Assembly (NCBI GenBank): GCA_015256945.1
Contig: JABZLB010000002.1
Coordinates: forward strand, 1-64,000
DNA: 64,000 nt
DNA from: Prevotellaceae bacterium
Lineage (GTDB): Bacteria > Bacteroidota > Bacteroidia > Bacteroidales > Bacteroidaceae
Direction: 5' to 3'
The position numbers and the translations under genes were made by a program. The notes beneath the pieces are model-generated. The model was not told the origin of the DNA, searched no databases, and worked only from the letters and a program-made list of their open reading frames with translations. Positions 27,065-35,838 of this stretch are shown piece after piece (within the stretch, counting starts at the first letter, position 1; each line of letters opens with the position of its first letter).

Positions 27065-28356
27065 TTCTTCTTCAGGTATTCGTAGCCGAAGCGACAGCGC
27101 AGACAGTCTTTACGATCACAATATTCTTTTTTCAGCTGTATGAGGGCCTGTGAGTCGGCTGCCGATATAATATTCAGGCCTATACGCTGCCAGGTTCGTA
27201 CAATATGATTGTTTTCAGCCTTCAATTGCTCTAAGAAATCGAATGACCGCTGGCATAAACTTTCATCCTGCTTGTGCCTGCCGTAGGCAAAAAGGGTAGG
27301 AATAACGGCATTAATCAGTAATAAATTTAATGAAAAAACAGAGGTGTGCTTTTCCTTTTTCGGTCCTTGGGCTCCAAAACTATAATGAGTTTCCCAATAC
27401 GATGTAGCGCTTGTGGCAAGAGCTTCACGTACTTCTTTAATACTTGTACAAGCTGTAATCTGGCTCAGATTCGCCTTGCGCATATAATAAAGGCGGGCTA
27501 ACTGGTCGATGCGTATATGGGGAAAGTTGGCAGGGCGCAGCCTTAAGAAGCGCCATATACTATGACTTACAGGCTTAAAATTAAACTTATGAGCCAGGTA
27601 AATATACTCCTTTTGCAGACGTTGGTAGTAGTTATCGGCCATGGCTTCGGCACGATGACGTTCGGGAATGGCTGCCATGTCTAATAGTCCGGCCTGTCCC
27701 AGAAAGACGGCTTCAATCTGAAAGAGGTTGTCTCTATGATGTGCTACATCGGTTAAAGGGATGGAAAGGGCCCACTGTTCAAAGGCATCGCTGTTAATTC
27801 CGAAACCGTAACTACGGGCAAGAGTGACGAAATAGGCAGCCTCCCATGAGCCATTGGCCAGGCTGACACGGTGAAGTATGTCTTTGGTTTTTCGCTCAAG
27901 ACGTTCGGTTCCAAGTGCGGTAAGCCACGAATGTACCGTAATGGGAGCAAGATTAGGGATAATTTTGTAGCAGGGTGGGTAATCATCGGTTTGCAAAAGT
28001 TCTGTATAATGGCGGGCTATTTGTGGAGGAACGGTGAGCTGTAATTGCGGTGGAGTAAGTCCGTTAGCCGTTTTTACATGGGTGTCTGCAATTTCGATGA
28101 CATGTAAAATAACGTTGTTGTAGTGTTCGTCCTGATGATGATTGTGTACGAACCAATCGGAAGAACGACTGTGTATTTCGACATTCCCAACCCATATATT
28201 CCCTCCAATCTTAACCTTTGCATTGAAAAAGTCGGGCCCTGCATCTATATTGTGCAAGCCTGTATCTATAATTTCAATGGGCTGTCCATCGGTAGTATAC
28301 AGTGGTTCTGGCGGAAGAAGTTTGTGTTTCCAGACATAATGCAGCAACTTTTCCAT
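27061..28356 (-). CDS. DUF2851 family protein
   Basis: 431 residues, a Bacteroidota-specific family of unknown function. It starts MEKLLHYVWKHKLLPP, and the N-terminal third has GPDFFNAKVKIGGNIWVGNVEIHSRSSDWFVHNHHQDEHYNNVILHVI, rich in His, Asp and Glu and reminiscent of a metal-dependent nuclease-like core, though this is only impression. The C-terminus has four cysteines in CDRKDCLRCRFG, a likely metal knuckle. It is coupled to dprA by a 4-base overlap, which hints at a role in DNA processing. Confidence 0.85.
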   Translation of the reverse strand: MEKLLHYVWKHKLLPPEPLYTTDGQPIEIIDTGLHNIDAGPDFFNAKVKIGGNIWVGNVEIHSRSSDWFVHNHHQDEHYNNVILHVIEIADTHVKTANGLTPPQLQLTVPPQIARHYTELLQTDDYPPCYKIIPNLAPITVHSWLTALGTERLERKTKDILHRVSLANGSWEAAYFVTLARSYGFGINSDAFEQWALSIPLTDVAHHRDNLFQIEAVFLGQAGLLDMAAIPERHRAEAMADNYYQRLQKEYIYLAHKFNFKPVSHSIWRFLRLRPANFPHIRIDQLARLYYMRKANLSQITACTSIKEVREALATSATSYWETHYSFGAQGPKKEKHTSVFSLNLLLINAVIPTLFAYGRHKQDESLCQRSFDFLEQLKAENNHIVRTWQRIGLNIISAADSQALIQLKKEYCDRKDCLRCRFGYEYLKKK

Positions 28357-28388
28357 ATAAAAAGTAGTAGATTTGATCGATTGATACG

Positions 28389-28396
28389 CAAAGATA
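28389..28396 (-). promoter_or_regulatory. -7 box of the DUF2851-dprA transcript
   Basis: TATCTTTG on the minus strand, 33 bases before the ATG; no matching -33 TTTG. It abuts the terminator of the next gene upstream. Confidence 0.5.
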
Positions 28397-28397
28397 T

Positions 28398-28430
28398 ATA
28401 AAAAATCCCGGAAGCCGAGGCTACCGGGAT
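28398..28430 (-). terminator. Terminator of the PCMD/outer-membrane operon
   Basis: On the minus strand ATCCCGG pairs with CCGGGAT, with AGCC/GGCT inside, followed by TTTTTTA. Confidence 0.88.
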
Positions 28431-28514
28431 AATATATTGCCTAAATTTTTATTCGGGCTTTGTTATACTGTTATTCTGCAGTAATACGCTTGTTATGAAT
28501 ATATAACAACAGGT

Positions 28515-29960
28515 TTATGGGTTGATAACCTTCGTAACCTTGCTGCCTTTCTTTACAATGTAGGTTTGTCCGGGTTGCATGTTGCTGACCTTTTGACCGC
28601 TGAGGGTAAAAATTTCTTCTGTGCCGGCGGCATCTTCCTGTACCTTTGATATGCCGTTTGAAGTAGGAAGTTCGAACTCCTGCGTTGTCTGCTTTTTCAA
28701 ATCGTCAGAGAATACGGTAACGGTTGCGATGTTCTTGCCGTTCTTCTGTCCGTAAACGGTTCTGGTAAATGCCCCTTCACCCTGTGGGGTAACGTTTATT
28801 GTGCTGCCGGAAATGGTTGAGCTGGCAATGCCTGCATTGTAGATAAGCTCCATATCGTCGACGTAAAGTTTATCGCTTCCACTACCTTGTCCAGGGTCGG
28901 CATTGGTTGAAATGGTTATCAACATCGTTTTGCCGTCAATGCTTCTGTTGACATATTCGAAAGGTATTACAATGCGCTGCCAGTTACCTCCTTTTGTTTC
29001 AATCTTATTGTTCTTGGCTTTAGCCATGATGTTATTGTAGGTTTTGTCCTCCGGATCCTGGTATTTTGTGCCGTCAGTAATGGCTGCGCTAACCGTAGCA
29101 TAAGGGTGAGAGGCGTTGGCTCTGCCCTGAATGAACTTCACCCATACGGCCAATGAGTCGGGCTTGCCGGCGATTGTTGCATAGAATGGGTCGCCATTTG
29201 TATCACGATCAGCCGACGAAGGGTCAATCTCTGCATGGTTACCAGGGTCGGATGCCGAAAAAGCGTCGGCTACCATTCGGCCTGTTGTCATGGTTCCGTT
29301 GGCGACAACCCAGAAGATTTTGTTCGAAGTGATGAGTGCACTATGTTTGCCAGTAGAGCCCGGACGGGTCTCATCGCATACCTGTGTGTTCTTATTGCCT
29401 GTCACCATTGAGGCTAAACTGCCGATAGCTGTACCGAAAGAGTGCCACGTATTGGGTGCATCGAAGGTCCCGTCCTTATGGAAAAGCTCAAAGCCGCTGT
29501 TGGGAAGCTGGTATCCTGAGCCAAAAGTTACGTCGATTGGTAAGCCTGGCATATTAATCGATATGCTGGCGTATATCTTGTTTTCGCTTATTTTGGCTGT
29601 CAGATTAATAGGTACAGGACCGAGTGCTGAGCCAATCCAGGAACCTGACGGTGATGCAATGTCACCATCCTGAAGAGTAATATTACGCGATGTTTGCAGC
29701 ATAGTGTTGCCGCTTGCATCAAACGATTCGAGGTCGTCTACGACGATAGTGCCCACACCCATAAGCGAACCGCTAAGGTTTAATGAGAGGTTTTTCAGTG
29801 TGAAAGTGTAGTGATTGTTGGCACTTTGTGTCAATGCTACAACAGCACTCTGTTCAGTAACAACTCCTCCTACATTAATAACAAGACTATCTTTATAGTC
29901 TTTTGCTTCAGAATTTATTGCGCAGATTACAGCTGCAATAAACGTAAAAATCTTTTTCAT
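28515..29960 (-). CDS. Secreted calycin-like and PCMD-domain protein with C-terminal sorting-like tail
   Basis: 481 residues. The signal peptide is about 1-19 (MKKIFTFIAAVICAINSEA). Residues 20-150 resemble the calycin-like domain of Bacteroidota exported proteins; about 160-365 resemble the PCMD domain (putative carbohydrate metabolism), with FELFHKDGTFDAPNTWHSFGTA and KLYVDDMELIYN. The last ~35 residues (FTLSGQKVSNMQPGQTYIVKKG) look like the C-terminal tails of proteins exported by type IX secretion in Prevotella. It is third in an operon with an outer-membrane barrel and a PCMD lipoprotein, which suggests a surface complex. Confidence 0.75.
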   Translation of the reverse strand: MKKIFTFIAAVICAINSEAKDYKDSLVINVGGVVTEQSAVVALTQSANNHYTFTLKNLSLNLSGSLMGVGTIVVDDLESFDASGNTMLQTSRNITLQDGDIASPSGSWIGSALGPVPINLTAKISENKIYASISINMPGLPIDVTFGSGYQLPNSGFELFHKDGTFDAPNTWHSFGTAIGSLASMVTGNKNTQVCDETRPGSTGKHSALITSNKIFWVVANGTMTTGRMVADAFSASDPGNHAEIDPSSADRDTNGDPFYATIAGKPDSLAVWVKFIQGRANASHPYATVSAAITDGTKYQDPEDKTYNNIMAKAKNNKIETKGGNWQRIVIPFEYVNRSIDGKTMLITISTNADPGQGSGSDKLYVDDMELIYNAGIASSTISGSTINVTPQGEGAFTRTVYGQKNGKNIATVTVFSDDLKKQTTQEFELPTSNGISKVQEDAAGTEEIFTLSGQKVSNMQPGQTYIVKKGSKVTKVINP

Positions 29961-30037
29961 GTGTTGTAAATAATGTGTTATTCTGAAAAGATAATGTTAA
30001 TTTAGTTTAGTCATTTATGTATAATAACCCTGTTATC

Positions 30038-30883
30038 TTATTTTTTATATTTAATATTGTAAGTTACTCCTAAGGTTCCATAGATAGGGTAAAGGGTTTG
30101 TTCTATGGTCTTAAACGAGCTTTCGTGAATACCACTAAGCCCCCAGCTGATGTCGGCATAGACGCCCCAGCGCTTATAAATGTACCAATCGGCACCGACA
30201 TCCAATCCCCATTGCAGGTCACGCATGCTGGAAGAGAAGTCGAAATTGCCTCTTGAGTCGGGCGTATCGCCCAATATAACCTTTGGTCCGGTGGGGTCAC
30301 CCTGCCGCAAATAGCCGTTATGAGCATAGCCTGAAAACTCTTTTCCTGTCAGGAAAGAGAAATAGGGGCCCAACCGTAATACAATTTTCTCATTCAAATT
30401 ATAGGTAGCTTGAATGGGCACAGTGAGCATCCATTCATGAACTTTTGTCGTAACCTGACCTGTAAACTGGCCGGCAAGCGATTCTCCTCCGCGTATAATC
30501 TCCTGATGATAGTTCTTAACGTTGGCATCAACGTGCATGCCTTTGTTCTCGTAATGGAGGCCAAAGAGCACACCTACTTGCTCGGTAACGTTATGAGTAA
30601 CATCAAATCCGAAGCTCAAATTGGGCTGGAGGGTATAACTGTTAAGTCTGCGGATACTGGCTGGTAAGGGTAATGGTGATGTTCCACCGATGCCATAACC
30701 GGCCCTTACTTGTATACCCACATGGTCAACATCTATGATTTTGTTGGCATATACATGGGTAAACAGGGAGCTGAAGCCAATAACAACAGCTGTCCGACAC
30801 CACAAAGATATGCTGGCAAAAAACTTATCGTTACGGCTTTTTGTCATTACGGGAGATATTTTAGAAAGAAAATGGTTCTTCAT
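30038..30883 (-). CDS. Outer-membrane beta-barrel protein
   Basis: 281 residues. A long N-region (about 1-46) holds the signal peptide (AVVIGFSSLFTHVYA). The rest is built of amphipathic strands with aromatic girdles (VGIQVRAGYGIGG, PNLSFGFDVTHNV, QVGVLFGLHYENKG, VLRLGPYFSFLTGKEF, LQWGLDVGADWYIYKRWGVYADISWGLSG) and ends YGTLGVTYNIKYKK, typical of the porin-family barrel of Bacteroidota. It lies between two PCMD proteins on the same strand, 77 bases before the next gene. Specific role unknown. Confidence 0.78.
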   Translation of the reverse strand: MKNHFLSKISPVMTKSRNDKFFASISLWCRTAVVIGFSSLFTHVYANKIIDVDHVGIQVRAGYGIGGTSPLPLPASIRRLNSYTLQPNLSFGFDVTHNVTEQVGVLFGLHYENKGMHVDANVKNYHQEIIRGGESLAGQFTGQVTTKVHEWMLTVPIQATYNLNEKIVLRLGPYFSFLTGKEFSGYAHNGYLRQGDPTGPKVILGDTPDSRGNFDFSSSMRDLQWGLDVGADWYIYKRWGVYADISWGLSGIHESSFKTIEQTLYPIYGTLGVTYNIKYKK

Positions 30884-30901
30884 TGTTTGCTGTTGAATAG
30901 T

Positions 30902-30990
30902 CGGTTATATAATATATGGTGCCCGGTTATATAATATAGGGAAAGAAAATATATAATATAAGGAGAGCGAATATATAAAATAAGGATGAC
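30902..30990. repeat. AT-rich tandem repeat, about 22 bases per unit
   Basis: Four units built on TTATATAATATA or ATATATAATATA begin at 30902, 30924, 30949 and 30971 (steps 22, 25, 22), between the lipoprotein and barrel genes. Confidence 0.75.
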
Positions 30991-31043
30991 TAACCTGATT
31001 GTTTTGAAGTTGAATATTTCTAACAAATTAGCGATATAATGAT

Positions 31044-32210
31044 TTATTGTTCGCTCTCACACACCACACGAACCTTATCAATACATAGCGTGCTGCCTAT
31101 TGCACCTTCGAATTGGTCGCCCCTTAATGATGACGAGAACACCACAGTAAGGTTATATCCTAACGATTGCAGGATGTTAGCATCAACCGTTCCTGTATAA
31201 TTAAAGGGTATTGTAAACTCAGTCCAGCTGTCGGTTGGCGTCACAAAGCCCATGTCAGCAATGGCTATTACCAGCGGACTTGTTTTGATATTGGTGCCAT
31301 CTAACATCACACTGTTTCCTGCTTGATCATGATTTTTATAGAAAACTGCGTAAATAGAGGCTTTGTCTGTTGTCCCGCTTACAGGATGTCCATTGCGGTC
31401 CTGGTACGTCTGTCCTGGCTTATACTTGTAATATCCTTTCAGCATCACGGGCTTCCTGTCGAATGGAATGCCAAAATGTGTAGCACGAAGAGCGTCAGAT
31501 AATGCACTTGCCAGGTTGAAAGCACCCAGGAAAAGGTTGCCGGCTGCGATACGCTTGTTGACCATTTGCCCAAACGGTCCTGTGTCACAAGTGGTTAATT
31601 TCACGCCATAACCATCAAAACTGTTAGGAAGTGGCGTTGTCGGGTATTCGTCAGGACGGGCTGTTCCACGACTCAATCTGAAGCCGGGATTACCGTTTGC
31701 CCACCCATTTCCAAAGCCTCCATTGCCTTGTTCGTTATGCCAGATGTAATATTTGTGGGCTGATGATTCCAATTCGAAGTTCTCAAAGTCGTATTTAATG
31801 GTATCAACCACGGTACGAACAACAGGTGTTATGTTAACCGTGTAGTTACGATGCCATAATCCGTCTTCCGAAGTTACGATATAACGCAGTGTACCTCCCG
31901 TCGTACTGTTGACCGAATTACTTAATTCTTTAATTGTCGCACCGGAAGTAAGTTTGAAACTTGGCTTTACCGTGGTAAGGTCTGCTGCGTGATTTCGTCG
32001 AACGTTGAAAGTGACGACTGAGTCGGTCGACAACAGCGTTTGCAGCGTATCACTGGCATTAAAGAACGTACCAAGAGGATTGTCGAGATGGATGGATACC
32101 ATTTCGATGTCGCATTCAGAATTTAATGGTTCATCCTGTATGCAGCCTGAAAGCGAGATACACATCGTAGCTGCTGCTAAAATAGGAAACTTGCTAATAA
32201 TAAGATGCAT
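31044..32210 (-). CDS. PCMD-domain surface lipoprotein
   Basis: 388 residues from the ATG at 32210. The signal peptide ends in the lipobox LSGC (Cys23), followed by IQDEP, an acidic stretch of the sort used for surface export in Bacteroidota. An Ig-like N-terminal domain (about 45-130, RRNHAADLTTVKPSFKLTSGATI) precedes a PCMD domain (about 140-385). The longest frame starts at 32225, but that ATG lies one base from a TAAATTTG promoter box, so transcription should begin inside it; 32210 is the better start. First gene of the operon with the barrel and the secreted PCMD protein. Confidence 0.78.
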   Translation of the reverse strand: MHLIISKFPILAAATMCISLSGCIQDEPLNSECDIEMVSIHLDNPLGTFFNASDTLQTLLSTDSVVTFNVRRNHAADLTTVKPSFKLTSGATIKELSNSVNSTTGGTLRYIVTSEDGLWHRNYTVNITPVVRTVVDTIKYDFENFELESSAHKYYIWHNEQGNGGFGNGWANGNPGFRLSRGTARPDEYPTTPLPNSFDGYGVKLTTCDTGPFGQMVNKRIAAGNLFLGAFNLASALSDALRATHFGIPFDRKPVMLKGYYKYKPGQTYQDRNGHPVSGTTDKASIYAVFYKNHDQAGNSVMLDGTNIKTSPLVIAIADMGFVTPTDSWTEFTIPFNYTGTVDANILQSLGYNLTVVFSSSLRGDQFEGAIGSTLCIDKVRVVCESEQ

Positions 32211-32226
32211 ATAATGATTCATCATG

Positions 32227-32257
32227 CAAATTTACATCATTTTCCCTCTTAAACAAA
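32227..32257 (-). promoter_or_regulatory. Promoter of the PCMD/barrel operon
   Basis: On the minus strand: TTTG (32254-32257), 19 bases, TAAATTTG (32227-32234). It decides the start of the lipoprotein gene. Confidence 0.8.
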
Positions 32258-32380
32258 CAAATTAAACAATAAAATTCTTTTTTTAACTTCGTTCCATCGG
32301 TATATAGATTTAATGAAGGTGTTGAGTTCCATTTTTTAAATATTTAAGGCTGATAATCAACGTCTTTCTTCTAAAATGGT

Positions 32381-32388
32381 TACTTTTG
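32381..32388 (+). promoter_or_regulatory. -7 box of dapB
   Basis: TACTTTTG, 24 bases before the ATG; no clear -33 TTTG. Confidence 0.55.
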
Positions 32389-32412
32389 CATCATATTTAA
32401 ATTCTTTCAGAC

Positions 32413-33168
32413 ATGAAGATTGCTTTAATCGGCTACGGCAAGATGGGACATATGATTGAACAGATTGCTCTTGCGCGTGGTCATGAAATTGTTTGCATAA
32501 TTGATCAGAACAATCAGCAGGATTTCGACTCACCTGCATTTTCATCGGCCGATGTAGCCATTGAATTTACAAACCCCACAGCCGCTTACGGCAATTACCT
32601 AAAAGCCTTTTCACATCATGTAAAGGTTGTAAGCGGTTCAACAGGATGGATGAAAGATCATAAAACCGATGTAGAATCTCTTTGTCGTGACGGTAAAAAC
32701 ACGTTATTCTGGGCCAGTAATTATTCGGTCGGAATGGCTGTTTTCCAGGCTGTTAACCGCTATTTGTCACATATTATGAACGGCTTTAGCCAGTATGATG
32801 TTGAGATAACTGAAACACATCATGTGCATAAACTCGACGCTCCATCGGGCACAGCCATTACGCTTGCTGACGAAATTGTTGAACAGCTCGACCGTAAAGA
32901 CTGCTGGAAAAAAGGCTCTGTGCGTTGGGATGACGGCCGTATTGAAGGCTCTGATGAGCATAAAGCCAGTGAGTTGCTTGTAAAAAGTGTTCGTCATGAT
33001 GAAGTACCGGGCATTCATACTGTCCGATATGATTCTGCTGCCGACTGCATAAGTATCACCCACGACGCCCACAGCCGTGAGGGATTTGCCCTGGGAGCTG
33101 TAATCGCTGCCGAATATACCCTCAACCACAGCGGCCTGCTCACTACCAGTGACCTTTTTAAATTCTGA
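32413..33168 (+). CDS. dapB: 4-hydroxy-tetrahydrodipicolinate reductase
   Basis: NAD(P)H-dependent step of lysine and diaminopimelate synthesis, supplying peptidoglycan precursors. 251 residues. The N-terminal nucleotide motif is GYGKMGHMI (the usual GxxGxMG form), and the catalytic motif HHVHKLDAPSGTAITLA is intact. It heads a rightward run dapB-lepB-S26-like-WbqC, an arrangement I recall from other Bacteroidota. Confidence 0.94.
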   Translation: MKIALIGYGKMGHMIEQIALARGHEIVCIIDQNNQQDFDSPAFSSADVAIEFTNPTAAYGNYLKAFSHHVKVVSGSTGWMKDHKTDVESLCRDGKNTLFWASNYSVGMAVFQAVNRYLSHIMNGFSQYDVEITETHHVHKLDAPSGTAITLADEIVEQLDRKDCWKKGSVRWDDGRIEGSDEHKASELLVKSVRHDEVPGIHTVRYDSAADCISITHDAHSREGFALGAVIAAEYTLNHSGLLTTSDLFKF

Positions 33169-33245
33169 TAAATAACCTTATATGGGTCTGCCCGCGGCAG
33201 GCTTTTAGTAACCATTTGCGCACGGCGCAACAAGAACAAACAACA

Positions 33246-34694
33246 ATGATTGATAAAGAGAAAGCAAATCTTAACATGAAGAAACAATGGCTAAAGTTTA
33301 TAGCCGTGCTTGTAGCTTACCTCCTTTTCCTGTTTTGGGTCAAGAGCTGGTTAGGCTTATTGGTTATACCTTTCATCTACGACGCATACATTAGTCGTAA
33401 GATACGATGGACGTGGTGGAAAGAAGCCGAAGGCCCTGTGCGCTTTATCATGAGCTGGGTAGATGCTTTGGTTTTTGCATTGGTAGCAGTTTATTTTATC
33501 AATCTTTTCTTTTTCCAGAACTATGTTATCCCTTCAAGTTCGCTCGAAAAGTCGTTACTTACGGGCGATTATCTCTTTGTGTCGAAGGTAAGCTACGGTC
33601 CTCGCATTCCTGAAACACCGCTTACCATGCCCCTTACGCAGCATACCATGCCTGTTATCAACACAAAAAGCTATATCGAATGGCCTAAATGGGATTACCG
33701 TCGCGTCAAAGGTCTGGGAAAAGTGAAGCTGAATGATATTGTGGTATTTAACTATCCTGCCGGCGACACTATCCTTACCGAGGATAAGTATCAGGCTAAC
33801 GACTACTACGCTATGGTATACAGCTTTGGCCAGCAGATATACCAAAGCCAGACGCCGACGCCGGTAAACCCTGCTAATTTAAACCCGCAGCAGCAGTATG
33901 ATTACTATAAAATGATATACAACCTGGGGCGAAGCTATATTGTTAACAACCCTAACGAGTATGGAAGCATTGACCATCGTCCTACCGACAGGCGCGAAAA
34001 CTATGTAAAGCGCTGTGTAGGTCTGCCTGGACAAACGCTGCAAATCAAGAACCGTATTGTATATCTCGATGGCAAACCCAACAAGGAGCCCGACAATGTA
34101 CAATATACTTATTATGTAAAACTGAAAGCCGACCTGCCTGATGACTTGATTAAGCAGCTCGGAATATCGCAGGAAGACCTGATGAGCCTGAATCAAAACG
34201 GTTACATGCCTCTCACTAAGGCTGCCGTTAAGGCACTTAGTGCCCGTAAGGATCTGGTAGCAAGCATACGCCTTAACACCGATGCCGTCACAGGCGACCT
34301 GTATCCTCTTAATGCCGTTACAGGCTGGACGCGCGACAATTACGGTCCGGTATGGATACCGCAAAAGGGTAAAACCGTCAGGCTTACATTGAAAAACATA
34401 GCCCTTTACGAGCGTCCTATCCGGGTTTATGAGCATAATCAGCTCGATGTTCGCAATGGCAAGATTTATATCAACGGCCGTGAAGCCCACAGCTATACAT
34501 TTAAAATGGATTACTATTGGATGATGGGCGACAACCGTCATAACTCTGCTGACTCACGCTATTGGGGCTTTGTTCCTGAGGATCACATCGTAGGGAAGCC
34601 TATATTTATATGGTGGAGTTCCGACCCTGACCGCCATGGCTTCTCCAGAGTACGATGGAACCGTTTGTTCAAATGGGTCGATAATATCAAGTAA
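33246..34694 (+). CDS. lepB: Signal peptidase I
   Basis: Inner-membrane serine protease that removes signal peptides from exported proteins. 482 residues from the ATG at 33246 (MIDKEKANLNMKK); the longer frame starts at an unlikely TTG. Membrane segments lie at about 17-45 and 70-90. The catalytic Ser99 is in IPSSSLEKSL and the general-base Lys255 in NYVKRCVGLPG, with about 150 residues inserted between these boxes, as is usual in this phylum. MMGDNRHNSADSR is the last conserved box. A degenerate paralogue follows 11 bases later. Confidence 0.92.
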   Translation: MIDKEKANLNMKKQWLKFIAVLVAYLLFLFWVKSWLGLLVIPFIYDAYISRKIRWTWWKEAEGPVRFIMSWVDALVFALVAVYFINLFFFQNYVIPSSSLEKSLLTGDYLFVSKVSYGPRIPETPLTMPLTQHTMPVINTKSYIEWPKWDYRRVKGLGKVKLNDIVVFNYPAGDTILTEDKYQANDYYAMVYSFGQQIYQSQTPTPVNPANLNPQQQYDYYKMIYNLGRSYIVNNPNEYGSIDHRPTDRRENYVKRCVGLPGQTLQIKNRIVYLDGKPNKEPDNVQYTYYVKLKADLPDDLIKQLGISQEDLMSLNQNGYMPLTKAAVKALSARKDLVASIRLNTDAVTGDLYPLNAVTGWTRDNYGPVWIPQKGKTVRLTLKNIALYERPIRVYEHNQLDVRNGKIYINGREAHSYTFKMDYYWMMGDNRHNSADSRYWGFVPEDHIVGKPIFIWWSSDPDRHGFSRVRWNRLFKWVDNIK

Positions 34695-34705
34695 ACGTTC
34701 GGTTA

Positions 34706-35110
34706 GTGAAGCAGGCGCTGAAATTTTTAGTGGCGCTTTGCGTTGCAATAGTTATACTTTTTGCAGTGCGTGCCCGCGTGTTCACCCTATACACTGTACC
34801 TGCCGACCTCAGTTCGGTGCTGAGAAAAGGCGACAGGGTACTGGTGAACCACATGGTTCGTGACGGCTTTTCGCGCGGCAACCTTGTGGTATTCCAGCGC
34901 CAGGGGGTTCACGTGGGGCGCATCATCCATTTGCCTGGCGATACCATCGTGCTGGGTAGAGCGGCTTATGTGGTACCCGTAGTGTGCTGCAGGCGTTGTC
35001 CTTGTGCCGATTGCCATTTTTATATTGTTGATATAGGGAACAAAAACACAGTTGTTCATACCCACGAAATGATGGGACGTGCCTCCAAACTTTTTCATCT
35101 TCCATGGTAA
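34706..35110 (+). CDS. S26 signal-peptidase-like protein lacking catalytic residues
   Basis: 134 residues, GTG start. One N-terminal membrane segment (about 6-22) is followed by YTVPADLSSVLRKGDRVLVN and VGRIIHLPGDTI, recognisable S26 boxes. By alignment with the lepB product the catalytic Ser position is Leu35 and the Lys position is Gly71, so peptidase activity is unlikely. A cysteine cluster CCRRCPCADC (94-103) sits where the last region begins and could bind metal or form disulfides. Its end overlaps the next gene by 7 bases. It may be a regulatory or decaying paralogue of lepB. Confidence 0.7.
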   Translation: MKQALKFLVALCVAIVILFAVRARVFTLYTVPADLSSVLRKGDRVLVNHMVRDGFSRGNLVVFQRQGVHVGRIIHLPGDTIVLGRAAYVVPVVCCRRCPCADCHFYIVDIGNKNTVVHTHEMMGRASKLFHLPW

Positions 35111-35715
35111 GCTTGCTTTCTTCTGCTTATTTTGGTCCTGTGCAGTGGTATCAAAAATTGAACAGGTCAGCGCACTGTCTGATAGAATGTCACGACCATT
35201 TCATCAAGCAAACCTATCGTAACCGTTGTATCATAGCTGCTACAAACGGCTTACAGGCCCTCACCGTGCCCATTGAACGTTATGAAGGTGCCCATTGTGA
35301 GATGCAGAATATTCGCATAAGCAGCCATGGTTCCTGGCGACACCTCCACTGGAATGCCTTACAATCGGCCTACGGTGAAAGCCCTTTTTTCGAGTTTTAT
35401 GCCGATGACCTGCGTCCATTCTTTGAGCACCGCTGGGATTTTCTGGTCGATTTTAATATGGAAATCACAAAAAAAATGTGTGAACTGCTCGATATTCATC
35501 CCTGCATAACATTTACCGATACCTATGTTATGGACGTACAGGAGGGAGTTACCGACTATCGTGACGTTATCCGGCCGAAGCATCCTCTGCCTGATACTGC
35601 TTTCCAACCTCGCCGATACTATCAGGTTTACGAACAAAAACACGGCTTTCAGCCTAACCTTTCTATCCTCGACCTGTTGTTTAATGAAGGTCCTGAGGCT
35701 GTTTTATATCTTTAA
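35104..35715 (+). CDS. WbqC family protein
   Basis: 203 residues, starting at an ATG that overlaps the end of the S26-like gene (CCATGGTAAGC). LLSSAYFGPVQWYQKL and the HDHFIKQTYRNRC region fit the WbqC-like family, whose members include proteins of O-antigen loci but whose reaction is unknown. Conserved position after lepB suggests an envelope link, but this is inference. Confidence 0.85.
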   Translation: MVSLLSSAYFGPVQWYQKLNRSAHCLIECHDHFIKQTYRNRCIIAATNGLQALTVPIERYEGAHCEMQNIRISSHGSWRHLHWNALQSAYGESPFFEFYADDLRPFFEHRWDFLVDFNMEITKKMCELLDIHPCITFTDTYVMDVQEGVTDYRDVIRPKHPLPDTAFQPRRYYQVYEQKHGFQPNLSILDLLFNEGPEAVLYL

Positions 35716-35838
35716 CGTTTATAGTTAACAAACGCAAAAACGATACATATATGTCTTAAATATGATTACTTTCAAGGCCTTATTTAATTTAATTATTAAC
35801 TTTACGGCCTGAAATAACATTATTTTAAACTTATCATT

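Noticed and set aside
32932..32945. GACGGCCGT words inside coding genes (for example in dapB)
   Set aside because: Isolated single words explained by coding sequence; no neighbours at 22-base steps.
33216..33245. TTG start for lepB ten codons upstream
   Set aside because: The ATG at 33246 gives the expected short cytoplasmic lead before the first membrane helix; the extension is not family-like.
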